Source: Thermoplasmata archaeon
Lineage (GTDB): Archaea > Thermoplasmatota > E2 > DHVEG-1
Direction: 5' to 3'
NCBI GenBank assembly: GCA_030606465.1
Contig: JAUWGL010000044.1
Span: 1-7,011, forward strand
Length of the DNA: 7,011 nucleotides
Of this stretch, positions 1 through 5,056 are shown one piece after another; position 1 is the first letter of the stretch; each line of letters begins with the position of its first letter. Position numbers and translations under genes: made by a program. The notes under the pieces were generated by a model. The model made no database searches, was not told the origin of the DNA, and worked only from the letters and a program-made list of their open reading frames with translations.

Positions 1-1240
1 CACCCACTAAATCAAATAAGGCAGAAACTTCAACTGTTGTTCCTCCTGATTCTGTATCTACTCTAATATATGAACTACCTTTGCTAAACCATTCACCAGC
101 ATCTCCCTGGATATATTTATCATATAATTTTTCATTATTTGTGGGTTTTTTATGCATAAAATGCCATTTTGCAAAACTTGTCATTCCAAGACAGTTACCA
201 CCAGATCGTAGATATGACCCCCAATTTGCAATTCTCCATCCATCATTTGCTGGTCTAAAACTTGTATCAACAGCATAATCCACTCCAAATAAATCATAAA
301 CAGCCATGCTAAGCTCTATAGCTGTGAAATTTGAAAAAGTACCTGTATAAAATGTTATAGTATTAGCAGCAGTATCCTGAGAAATAAAACCTGTAGAATC
401 TAAAACGTTGTTTTCCGTATCATAATAATAGAATCTAACTGACTCTTCGTTAGTTATAAGATCTGGATCATAAGGCAAAGTAACAGTACATGGTTTATCA
501 AAGGCTTTAAACTTATTCCAAGAATCAGTTCCATCTGTATCTATATTAATCATCCAGCTTGCAATCGATGCCTCATCTGGTAAACCACTACTTTCTTCAA
601 TATCTGAATAACTAATGGAAAAATCAACTGTATCAGATGATGCTGCTTCTGGAACATCTACATTAAACCCATATAGTGGATTAGAACTATCAGTTACGCT
701 AACTGATCCGCCATTTAAACCAATAGATTTAGAAGTAACTGGAATACTATCCCCTGTTTTAATTTCAACATTTTGAGACGTTTTTCCGTCGTCTTCTTTT
801 TTTGTTTCTTCTTTTCCAAACATAAATCCAACATAAAATCCAGCTACAATTAAAATCGCTACAACTGCTACAGCCCCTATCTTTTTAAGATTTTTAGGTT
901 TAGGAGGTGCCACATATGCTGGTTGTGTAGGAGGTTGCGATGGTGGCATAGGTGGTGGAGGTGTTATTGGGGCAGCTTGAGGTTGCACCGACGGTGTAGG
1001 TGCTGTTGGTTGTGCGTTCTCTACTGGTTTTTCATCTCCTATTTTTAAACCACATTCAACACAAAAATTAGAATCTTCAGGAATCGTTGATCCGCAACTA
1101 GTACAAAAACGAGAAGTGGATGTTTCTTCTGGTTTTGGTTGTTCAACAGGTTTTTCTTCTTCAGCTTTTAAGCCACATCTAACACAAAAATTAGACCCCT
1201 CAGGGATCTCAGACCCACAACTATTACAATATTTTACCAT
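1..1240 (-). CDS. Twin zinc-ribbon, membrane-anchored protein with possible papain-like domain (partial, C-terminus missing)
   Basis: The ATG at 1240 opens 413 codons without a stop, running off the window start. Seen: two zinc ribbons (Cys5/8/19/22 and Cys46/49/60/63), acidic and Pro/Gln-rich linkers (about 72-113), a Lys-rich stop and one membrane helix (about 121-141), then a large outer part. Residues 155-310 look beta-rich (Ig- or ZU5-like, by eye). From 335 comes a Trp-rich stretch with GGNCLGM (347-353). By family knowledge, a GGxCxGM motif often carries the nucleophile of papain-fold cysteine peptidases, so Cys350 is a candidate catalytic residue; the expected His would lie beyond the window. 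Lysines before the helix suggest ribbons inside, C-terminus outside. GAGGAG lies 9 bases before the ATG and supports this start. The upstream gene is separated by a terminator and promoter. Gene and topology are well supported; peptidase activity is inference. Confidence 0.85.
   Translation of the reverse strand, partial: MVKYCNSCGSEIPEGSNFCVRCGLKAEEEKPVEQPKPEETSTSRFCTSCGSTIPEDSNFCVECGLKIGDEKPVENAQPTAPTPSVQPQAAPITPPPPMPPSQPPTQPAYVAPPKPKNLKKIGAVAVVAILIVAGFYVGFMFGKEETKKEDDGKTSQNVEIKTGDSIPVTSKSIGLNGGSVSVTDSSNPLYGFNVDVPEAASSDTVDFSISYSDIEESSGLPDEASIASWMINIDTDGTDSWNKFKAFDKPCTVTLPYDPDLITNEESVRFYYYDTENNVLDSTGFISQDTAANTITFYTGTFSNFTAIELSMAVYDLFGVDYAVDTSFRPANDGWRIANWGSYLRSGGNCLGMTSFAKWHFMHKKPTNNEKLYDKYIQGDAGEWFSKGSSYIRVDTESGGTTVEVSALFDLVG
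1013..1231 (-). repeat. Internal duplication of the zinc-ribbon segment
   Basis: Residues 4-35 and 45-76 of the protein are two copies of one unit, offset by 41 codons (123 bases). Both read aromatic-C-x-SCGS-x-IP-E-x-SNFCV-x-CGLK and end in an EKPVE tail. The DNA is also similar (both copies contain AACACAAAAATTAGA on the plus strand), so the duplication is fairly recent or maintained by conversion. Confidence 0.8.
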
Positions 1241-1269
1241 AATATTCTTCTCCTCACACCCAACGTATC

Positions 1270-1290
1270 GATTTTATCGTTTATAAAATC
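1270..1290 (-). promoter_or_regulatory. Promoter with perfect inverted repeat (candidate operator) for the zinc-ribbon gene
   Basis: GATTTTAT (1270-1277) and ATAAAATC (1283-1290) are perfect inverted copies separated by five bases. On the minus strand one arm forms a TATA box (ATTTTATAAAC, 1289-1279). Counting about 26 bases from its centre puts transcription start near 1258, giving a leader of about 18 bases that holds the GAGGAG site. A dimeric regulator bound here would block TBP. The promoter is likely; the operator role is inference. Confidence 0.5.
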
Positions 1291-1311
1291 TCACCTAAAC
1301 GAATTAATGGC

Positions 1312-1332
1312 AAAAAAATATCTTAATTAAGA
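1312..1332 (-). terminator. Hairpin plus T-run terminator after the winged-helix gene
   Basis: On the minus strand, five bases after the TAG stop, the palindrome TCTTAATTAAGA (1332-1321) is followed by TA and seven T (1318-1312). It would end the message carrying the winged-helix gene (and probably purF) before the zinc-ribbon gene's own promoter. Confidence 0.55.
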
Positions 1333-1337
1333 GTCAA

Positions 1338-1652
1338 CTAGGAATACATCATACCATCATCATCGTCTTTTGATTCCTTAATAATTTTTCTTCCAGATTT
1401 ATGTTTTATGAATTTCTTTTGACGTTTTTTTCCGATAAAGCTGAAATCATTTCTTAGAAGCCGTATATATGTTTTATCTGGAAGTATGTCCAGTTGAACA
1501 ATACCTTTAACCTGAAGTTTTTGTAATGTTCTTTCAATTATTTTTTTTGAAAGATGTAATTCTTGTCTAACATCATTTACTGTGATGGGATAGGTTTTTT
1601 GTAAAAGTTTGATTATTTGTTCCTCTAATGTTCCACGGGTTATTTCAATCAT
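1338..1652 (-). CDS. Small winged-helix DNA-binding protein with basic tail
   Basis: A 104-residue protein. Residues 8-66 fit a winged helix: helix 1 (8-19), helix 2 (24-32, VNDVRQELH), recognition helix (34-49, SKKIIERTLQKLQVKG), and a beta wing (50-66). A strongly basic stretch follows (75-92, KKRQKKFIKHKSGRK), then DDDD and a short MMYS end. The HTH pattern resembles MarR/ArsR-like and archaeal replication- or transcription-associated wHTH proteins. No effector domain or metal-binding cysteines are visible, so the signal is unknown. The ATG lies 21 bases after the purF stop with only a weak TTGAT before it, which suggests co-transcription with purF. The basic tail could contact DNA backbone or RNA. 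Binding DNA is likely; regulating purF or the neighbouring zinc-ribbon gene is only a possibility. Confidence 0.75.
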   Translation of the reverse strand: MIEITRGTLEEQIIKLLQKTYPITVNDVRQELHLSKKIIERTLQKLQVKGIVQLDILPDKTYIRLLRNDFSFIGKKRQKKFIKHKSGRKIIKESKDDDDGMMYS

Positions 1653-1673
1653 ATGTAAAAATCAATTTTTTTA

Positions 1674-3104
1674 TTATTTTTCATATGCTCTAAAGCCTTT
1701 CTTATCCATTTTGAAAAGCTTTTTTACATCTTCTTTCCACTCATCAGGATACCCATCTGGGAAGTTAATACATCCGCTGCAGATATCAGATCCGATTGCT
1801 TTTTTCAGTGATTCAATAGTGGTATAAGCTAATGATTCTGCACCTATTTCTTTTGCTATTTGTTCCCATGTTTTAATGTCATCTTTTTTGTCTCGTGCTA
1901 TGAATTCTTTTTTACTTCGCATATCAATACCAAGGTAGCATGGAGCAATTAATGGCGGGCAGCCAATTCTCACATGAACTTCCTTTGCACCAGCGTTTTT
2001 AAGACCCTGTATAAGTTTTCTGATGTTTGTCCCACGTACTATTGAGTCATCTATTAAAACAACACATTTATCTTTTAGAACAGAACGTAAATATGATAAT
2101 CCTTCTTCAACTACTTTATCCCTACTCTCCTGTGTCTGTTGTATAAATGAGCGTTCATCCTTGTCTTTCATAATTCCTTCATCAAGAGGTATCCCTGATT
2201 CCATAGCATAACCTGTGGCATAATGACGACCTGATTCAGGAACAGGAATCACAATATCTGCCTTAACAGGATAGTTTTTTGCAAGAAGTCGACCAAGATC
2301 TGAACGGACATTATGAACAGATTTTCCATTTATCCGTGAGTCAGGCTTAGCGAAATATACAAACTCAAACATACAGGGTTTCTCAGTTTTCTTTATAATT
2401 TGTTTTTCATAGATGTTACCCTTGGTATCAATTATAACAACTGAGCCGCCAGGTATGTCTTTTACATATTCGAAGTTGATTTTCTTAAAAACACGAGTCT
2501 CAGATGTAAGACAATACAAACCATTAGATTTTCCGAGAACCAATGGACGAATTTTATATGGATCAGTCATAGCAAAAAGATACGGGTTTTCACCTGAGTC
2601 AGCAAGAAACAACGCAGAATAACTACCTTTAAGGTGCTTCATGAGAGCTCCACAAGCTTCAAAGATAAGATCAGTAGATAACTCTTTTTTATAAAGCTTA
2701 TCAGCCAAAGGAAGCAATAAGCACTGGACATCACAATCAGTTCGAGGTTTCCTCTTAGTCATCTTATCAATATCTGAGCTATTGAAAATGTTACCATTTT
2801 GAACAGCAGCTAAAAAAGGGTTGACTAAATATTCAGGTTGAGCATTACGTTTTAAAGAATTGATATCATCCATACCAGCAGTAGAATAACGCGTATGACC
2901 AAGACCAACGTTCCCCGGGACGTCTATCTTTTTTTCCTCATCAAAAATCTCTCTAACCAGACCCGGTTCTTTAGTCACATGAATATTACCATCATACATT
3001 ATCATACCCGCAGAGGACTGCCCACGATGCTGAACCGAAAACAAACTATGATAAATCAAACGAGAAACCGGTTTTCCCCCGATAATTCCAACGATACCGC
3101 ACAT
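1674..3104 (-). CDS. purF: Amidophosphoribosyltransferase, divergent (PurF type)
   Basis: Catalyses PRPP + glutamine to phosphoribosylamine, the first step of purine synthesis, in the cytoplasm. Residues 1-235 are the class II glutaminase domain: Cys2 follows Met1 directly (nucleophile, no propeptide), with QHRGQ (25-29), HTRYSTAG (70-77) and the oxyanion pair Asn103-Gly104. Residues 240-460 are the phosphoribosyltransferase domain, with the PRPP motif VVLIDDSIVRGTN (348-360). Cys244, Cys389, Cys442 and Cys445 match the four ligands of the B. subtilis-type Fe-S cluster. Length, 476, is normal. Several usual positions differ: HNGN is QNGN, RDPxGIRP is TDPYKIRP, and the flexible loop FIQPTQ is FIQQTQ after a KDKDERS stretch that looks one residue short. 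It may therefore be a specialised paralogue. No ribosome binding site precedes the ATG, which fits leaderless translation. The winged-helix gene follows 21 bases downstream. Confidence 0.93.
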   Translation of the reverse strand: MCGIVGIIGGKPVSRLIYHSLFSVQHRGQSSAGMIMYDGNIHVTKEPGLVREIFDEEKKIDVPGNVGLGHTRYSTAGMDDINSLKRNAQPEYLVNPFLAAVQNGNIFNSSDIDKMTKRKPRTDCDVQCLLLPLADKLYKKELSTDLIFEACGALMKHLKGSYSALFLADSGENPYLFAMTDPYKIRPLVLGKSNGLYCLTSETRVFKKINFEYVKDIPGGSVVIIDTKGNIYEKQIIKKTEKPCMFEFVYFAKPDSRINGKSVHNVRSDLGRLLAKNYPVKADIVIPVPESGRHYATGYAMESGIPLDEGIMKDKDERSFIQQTQESRDKVVEEGLSYLRSVLKDKCVVLIDDSIVRGTNIRKLIQGLKNAGAKEVHVRIGCPPLIAPCYLGIDMRSKKEFIARDKKDDIKTWEQIAKEIGAESLAYTTIESLKKAIGSDICSGCINFPDGYPDEWKEDVKKLFKMDKKGFRAYEK

Positions 3105-3130
3105 TGTAAAGATTGGAATGAAGAAGCATT

Positions 3131-3138
3131 ATTTATAG
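3131..3138 (-). promoter_or_regulatory. TATA box of purF; leaderless start
   Basis: CTATAAAT on the minus strand (3138-3131), preceded by an A-rich stretch, is centred about 31 bases before the purF ATG. Transcription would start at about 3108, a few bases from the ATG. No GGTGA or GGAGG occurs between, which supports a leaderless mRNA. Confidence 0.6.
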
Positions 3139-3150
3139 GTTTTTTAACTT

Positions 3151-3158
3151 AAAAAAAA
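3151..3158 (-). terminator. T-run after the transporter gene
   Basis: Eight consecutive T on the minus strand, 9 bases after the transporter stop and just before the purF TATA box. Archaeal terminators are often plain T-runs without a hairpin. It would separate the transporter unit from purF. Confidence 0.5.
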
Positions 3159-3167
3159 TCAATATAT

Positions 3168-4415
3168 TTAGATATCTTCCCATTCCTTAAGCACAGATTC
3201 CCATTTATATTCCTTTATAGCTTCAATTCCTTCAATTTTACGTATAATCCGCTCATATCCTTTTACAAGTGTCCGTGTTCGTATCTTAACAATAAAATCA
3301 TAAGGACCTGCAACAGCTGCAACCCTTGTAACACCACGGATTTTCCACAGGTTGTCCATTGTTTCATCGATTGGATACCCAGGTTTTACTTTAATGAAAA
3401 TATATGCTTTTACCAGAGCAAGAGCAAATGAAACAATACCAAGTAATACGAGGATAGTACCCATCATTTTAAGAAGTATCATTATAGGGTCAGTAGTAAA
3501 CGGTGGAATAATATTGAAATAGGATAACATCAAAGAGAATGGAATGGCAAAAAGAACGGTAGATGCTCTAACAGCCTGGGTGATACTTGCCTTCCCAATT
3601 CCAAGAGCACGAATATAGAACACATATGAAAAAAATGTTACACCCATAGTAAGTGCAACCCAACCAAAATGCTCCAAAGATGCTGTTAATCCCGCAATAA
3701 AATGAGCAGAATTCATAACAACATCATAAATCATGACAATCATAACCGCAAAAACACATGCAAAAACAACATTCCAAAACCTGATATTCAAAGAGTCATT
3801 AGGCCTACCATCAATTTTTAGCAACTTTAATTTTCTCTGATAAATCGAAAAAAGAACCCAAGCAGGACATATTAATAGAAAAACAAAGGACATTGAAGTA
3901 AGACTTAGACTACCAGTCAAAGAAATTGATCCAAGAATAGCACCAAAAGTCACAATAACAGATGACTGAATCTCTGAAAGAGTAGGCATATTCTTCTCAG
4001 TGATCGACTCAATAGTTAACAAGTATAAAATAACAATCTGTGAAAACGGAAGAACAACAGAAGGATCCTTAAGATCAGAAAGCAAAAAGAAATATCCAAC
4101 TGTTAAAAGAGCGTTTCCTAAACCAGCAACCACATGATATTTTATTTCCTCTTTTCTCACTAATCTGATCCGTCTGAAAGATGGATCAATAACCTTTGAT
4201 CCCAGGCTTTTTCCCTTTTTTATAGGTATAGAAAAAATAAGAACAATTACCAAAGATATAATTATACCAACTATAAAACATGAAACAGCAAACGCCAGTG
4301 GATCATTTATTATAACATCATTAATTATTTTAGCATCTATAGCTGATACTGCTGCAGCAATAATTGCAGATGCAAACGCAAGTGTGTAAAAGAGATATTT
4401 ACGCCTTATTTTCAT
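3168..4415 (-). CDS. EamA/DMT-type transporter fused to a C-terminal Lrp/AsnC ligand-binding (RAM) domain
   Basis: A 415-residue membrane protein. About ten helices can be drawn: 8-27, 40-64, 95-113, 119-138, 150-168, 174-192, 213-232, 250-270, 278-300, 310-336. This matches the 5+5 fold of drug/metabolite (EamA) transporters; the segments DPSVVLPFSQ (117-126) and GKASITQAVRAS (274-285) sit where each half has its inner substrate-lining helices. The N-terminal MKIRRK is inside by the positive rule, and ten helices put the C-terminus inside too. From about 337 to 412 a soluble domain follows with the RAM pattern: AYIFIKVKPG, then VAAVAGPYDFIVKI (365-378), an AGxYDxxV core as in Lrp/AsnC effector domains, and no HTH. 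It is clearly similar to the free RAM protein encoded just upstream, whose stop overlaps this ATG (ATGA), implying coupled translation. Substrate is unknown; control by an amino-acid-like ligand is inference. Confidence 0.88.
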   Translation of the reverse strand: MKIRRKYLFYTLAFASAIIAAAVSAIDAKIINDVIINDPLAFAVSCFIVGIIISLVIVLIFSIPIKKGKSLGSKVIDPSFRRIRLVRKEEIKYHVVAGLGNALLTVGYFFLLSDLKDPSVVLPFSQIVILYLLTIESITEKNMPTLSEIQSSVIVTFGAILGSISLTGSLSLTSMSFVFLLICPAWVLFSIYQRKLKLLKIDGRPNDSLNIRFWNVVFACVFAVMIVMIYDVVMNSAHFIAGLTASLEHFGWVALTMGVTFFSYVFYIRALGIGKASITQAVRASTVLFAIPFSLMLSYFNIIPPFTTDPIMILLKMMGTILVLLGIVSFALALVKAYIFIKVKPGYPIDETMDNLWKIRGVTRVAAVAGPYDFIVKIRTRTLVKGYERIIRKIEGIEAIKEYKWESVLKEWEDI

Positions 4416-4651
4416 AATGTAAGTTCTTTCTCAATTACCTGAGTGGTAGTTTTTTTCACACCTTTTGCCATCTGAATTTTATTAGTAACTTTAAGAAGTT
4501 TATCAAGGCTTTTAATTTTTACTCTGACGATAATGTCATATTCTCCTGCAACTATAGAGATTTTTTCCACATTTTCAATTTTTCTCATATCTGATATTGC
4601 TTTTTCTGTATCTCCAGGTTCCATGGTTATCAGTATGTAGGCATTTATCAT
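4412..4651 (-). CDS. Stand-alone RAM (Lrp/AsnC ligand-binding) protein
   Basis: A 79-residue protein that is only a RAM domain: MINAYILITMEPG (1-13), a helix (14-26), ENVEKISIVAGEYDIIVRV (26-44) with the AGEYD core at 35-39, a second helix (49-61) and a last strand. There is no DNA-binding helix. In Lrp/AsnC proteins this fold makes dimers and octamers and binds amino acids at the dimer interface; free copies exist in archaea and bacteria and can form mixed assemblies with full-length relatives. Its sequence follows the fused domain of the downstream transporter closely (AYI, PG, KI-x2-V, VAGxYDxIV at matching spacing), so the two are paralogues and probable partners. AAGGTGA (4662-4656), 4 bases before the ATG, is a strong ribosome binding site that fixes this start. 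First gene of its transcription unit. Confidence 0.88.
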   Translation of the reverse strand: MINAYILITMEPGDTEKAISDMRKIENVEKISIVAGEYDIIVRVKIKSLDKLLKVTNKIQMAKGVKKTTTQVIEKELTL

Positions 4652-4688
4652 ATTTTCACCTTAATTCTTCACGGGGATAAGCATTTCT

Positions 4689-4698
4689 TATTTAAATA
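4689..4698 (-). promoter_or_regulatory. TATA box of the RAM-transporter operon
   Basis: TATTTAAATA is a self-complementary TATA element. On the minus strand it predicts a start near 4668 and a leader of about 17 bases that contains AAGGTGA. Because it is symmetric it could also fire rightwards, but no gene starts there. Confidence 0.5.
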
Positions 4699-4756
4699 TA
4701 TCTATTATCCCATTGTTTAGCTACATATTTATTTACATATTCATCTGCGAAAAAGA

Positions 4757-4765
4757 TACTTAAAA
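4757..4765 (+). promoter_or_regulatory. Candidate promoter of the small RNA
   Basis: TACTTAAAA, preceded by the purine-rich GAAAAAGA (a BRE-like context), is centred about 26 bases before position 4787, exactly where the GC-rich stem-loop begins. Its position, more than its sequence, makes it convincing. Confidence 0.35.
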
Positions 4766-4780
4766 CATGACATAATACTT

Positions 4781-4860
4781 GGGGTCGGAAGGAATCGGGC
4801 TGGTAGTTTTTAGAGTGCATCCCATCCCTCCTAAGTGAGACCAGCCTTCCTTCTATTTTC
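4781..4860 (+). ncRNA. Candidate structured small RNA with C-rich loop
   Basis: A GC-rich island (about 55 % by hand count over 4781-4853) inside AT-rich non-coding DNA, the usual mark of RNA genes in such archaea. GAAGGAA (4788-4794), bulge TCG, GGCTGGT (4798-4804) pairs fully with ACCAGCC (4840-4846) and TTCCTTC (4847-4853): 14 pairs. Inside, TTTAGAG (4809-4815) can pair with CTC-C-TAAG (4828-4835) around one bulged C, leaving a loop UGCAUCCCAUCC (4816-4827). The loop region has two AUCCC units and CCUCC, complementary to G-rich ribosome binding sites. GGGG(U) at 4781-4785 could pair with AUCCC as a pseudoknot. A TATA-like element lies upstream and an eight-T run downstream. It does not fit a tRNA, TPP riboswitch, SRP RNA or C/D box RNA. 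Plus strand is favoured by the promoter and T-run but not proven; no known family recognised. Confidence 0.45.
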
Positions 4861-4876
4861 TACTTCTTTGTTATGA

Positions 4877-4884
4877 TTTTTTTT
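4877..4884 (+). terminator. T-run after the candidate small RNA
   Basis: Eight T, following a generally T-rich stretch from 4851. It would end a plus-strand transcript of about 75-95 nucleotides starting near 4787. There is no hairpin directly before it other than the RNA's own stem. Confidence 0.35.
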
Positions 4885-5008
4885 GTTGGGGATGAGTTAG
4901 GTGTTAAAAGTTTAGATAAAAAAAGGGTTGTTTTATTAATGACTAATAGTAAAATGATAGCTTTATAAATGGTTAATCCTTGTAGTGCTAAGGGGTTTTA
5001 TTGAGACC

Positions 5009-5016
5009 ATATAAAG
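5009..5016 (+). promoter_or_regulatory. thiC promoter and ribosome binding site
   Basis: ATATAAAG is centred about 26 bases before 5038, giving a leader of about 19 bases with AGGATGA (5043-5049), 7 bases before the ATG, as a modest ribosome binding site. A second TATA-like element, TTTATAAAT (4962-4970), could give a leader of about 65 bases. No TPP riboswitch can be seen in either leader. Confidence 0.5.
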
Positions 5017-5056
5017 GTTGATAAATATTGTTTACAAAGATTAGGATGACCCACTT

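Noticed and set aside
4801..4840. Minus-strand mini-ORF with AGGAGGGATGGG start inside the stem-loop
   Set aside because: It would encode only about 21 unremarkable residues and lies within the better-supported RNA structure.
4781..4860. tRNA or C/D box RNA
   Set aside because: There is no T-loop GGTTCGAATCC-like segment, no cloverleaf, and no paired RTGATGA and CTGA boxes.
4974..5000. Small hairpin ATCCTT / AAGGGGTT before thiC
   Set aside because: Only five or six pairs with a bulge and a wobble; expected by chance in this sequence.
4860..5056. TPP riboswitch before thiC
   Set aside because: Neither the CUGAGA core nor the other conserved THI-box segments occur in the leader, and the spacing from the nearest TATA box to the ATG is too short for one.
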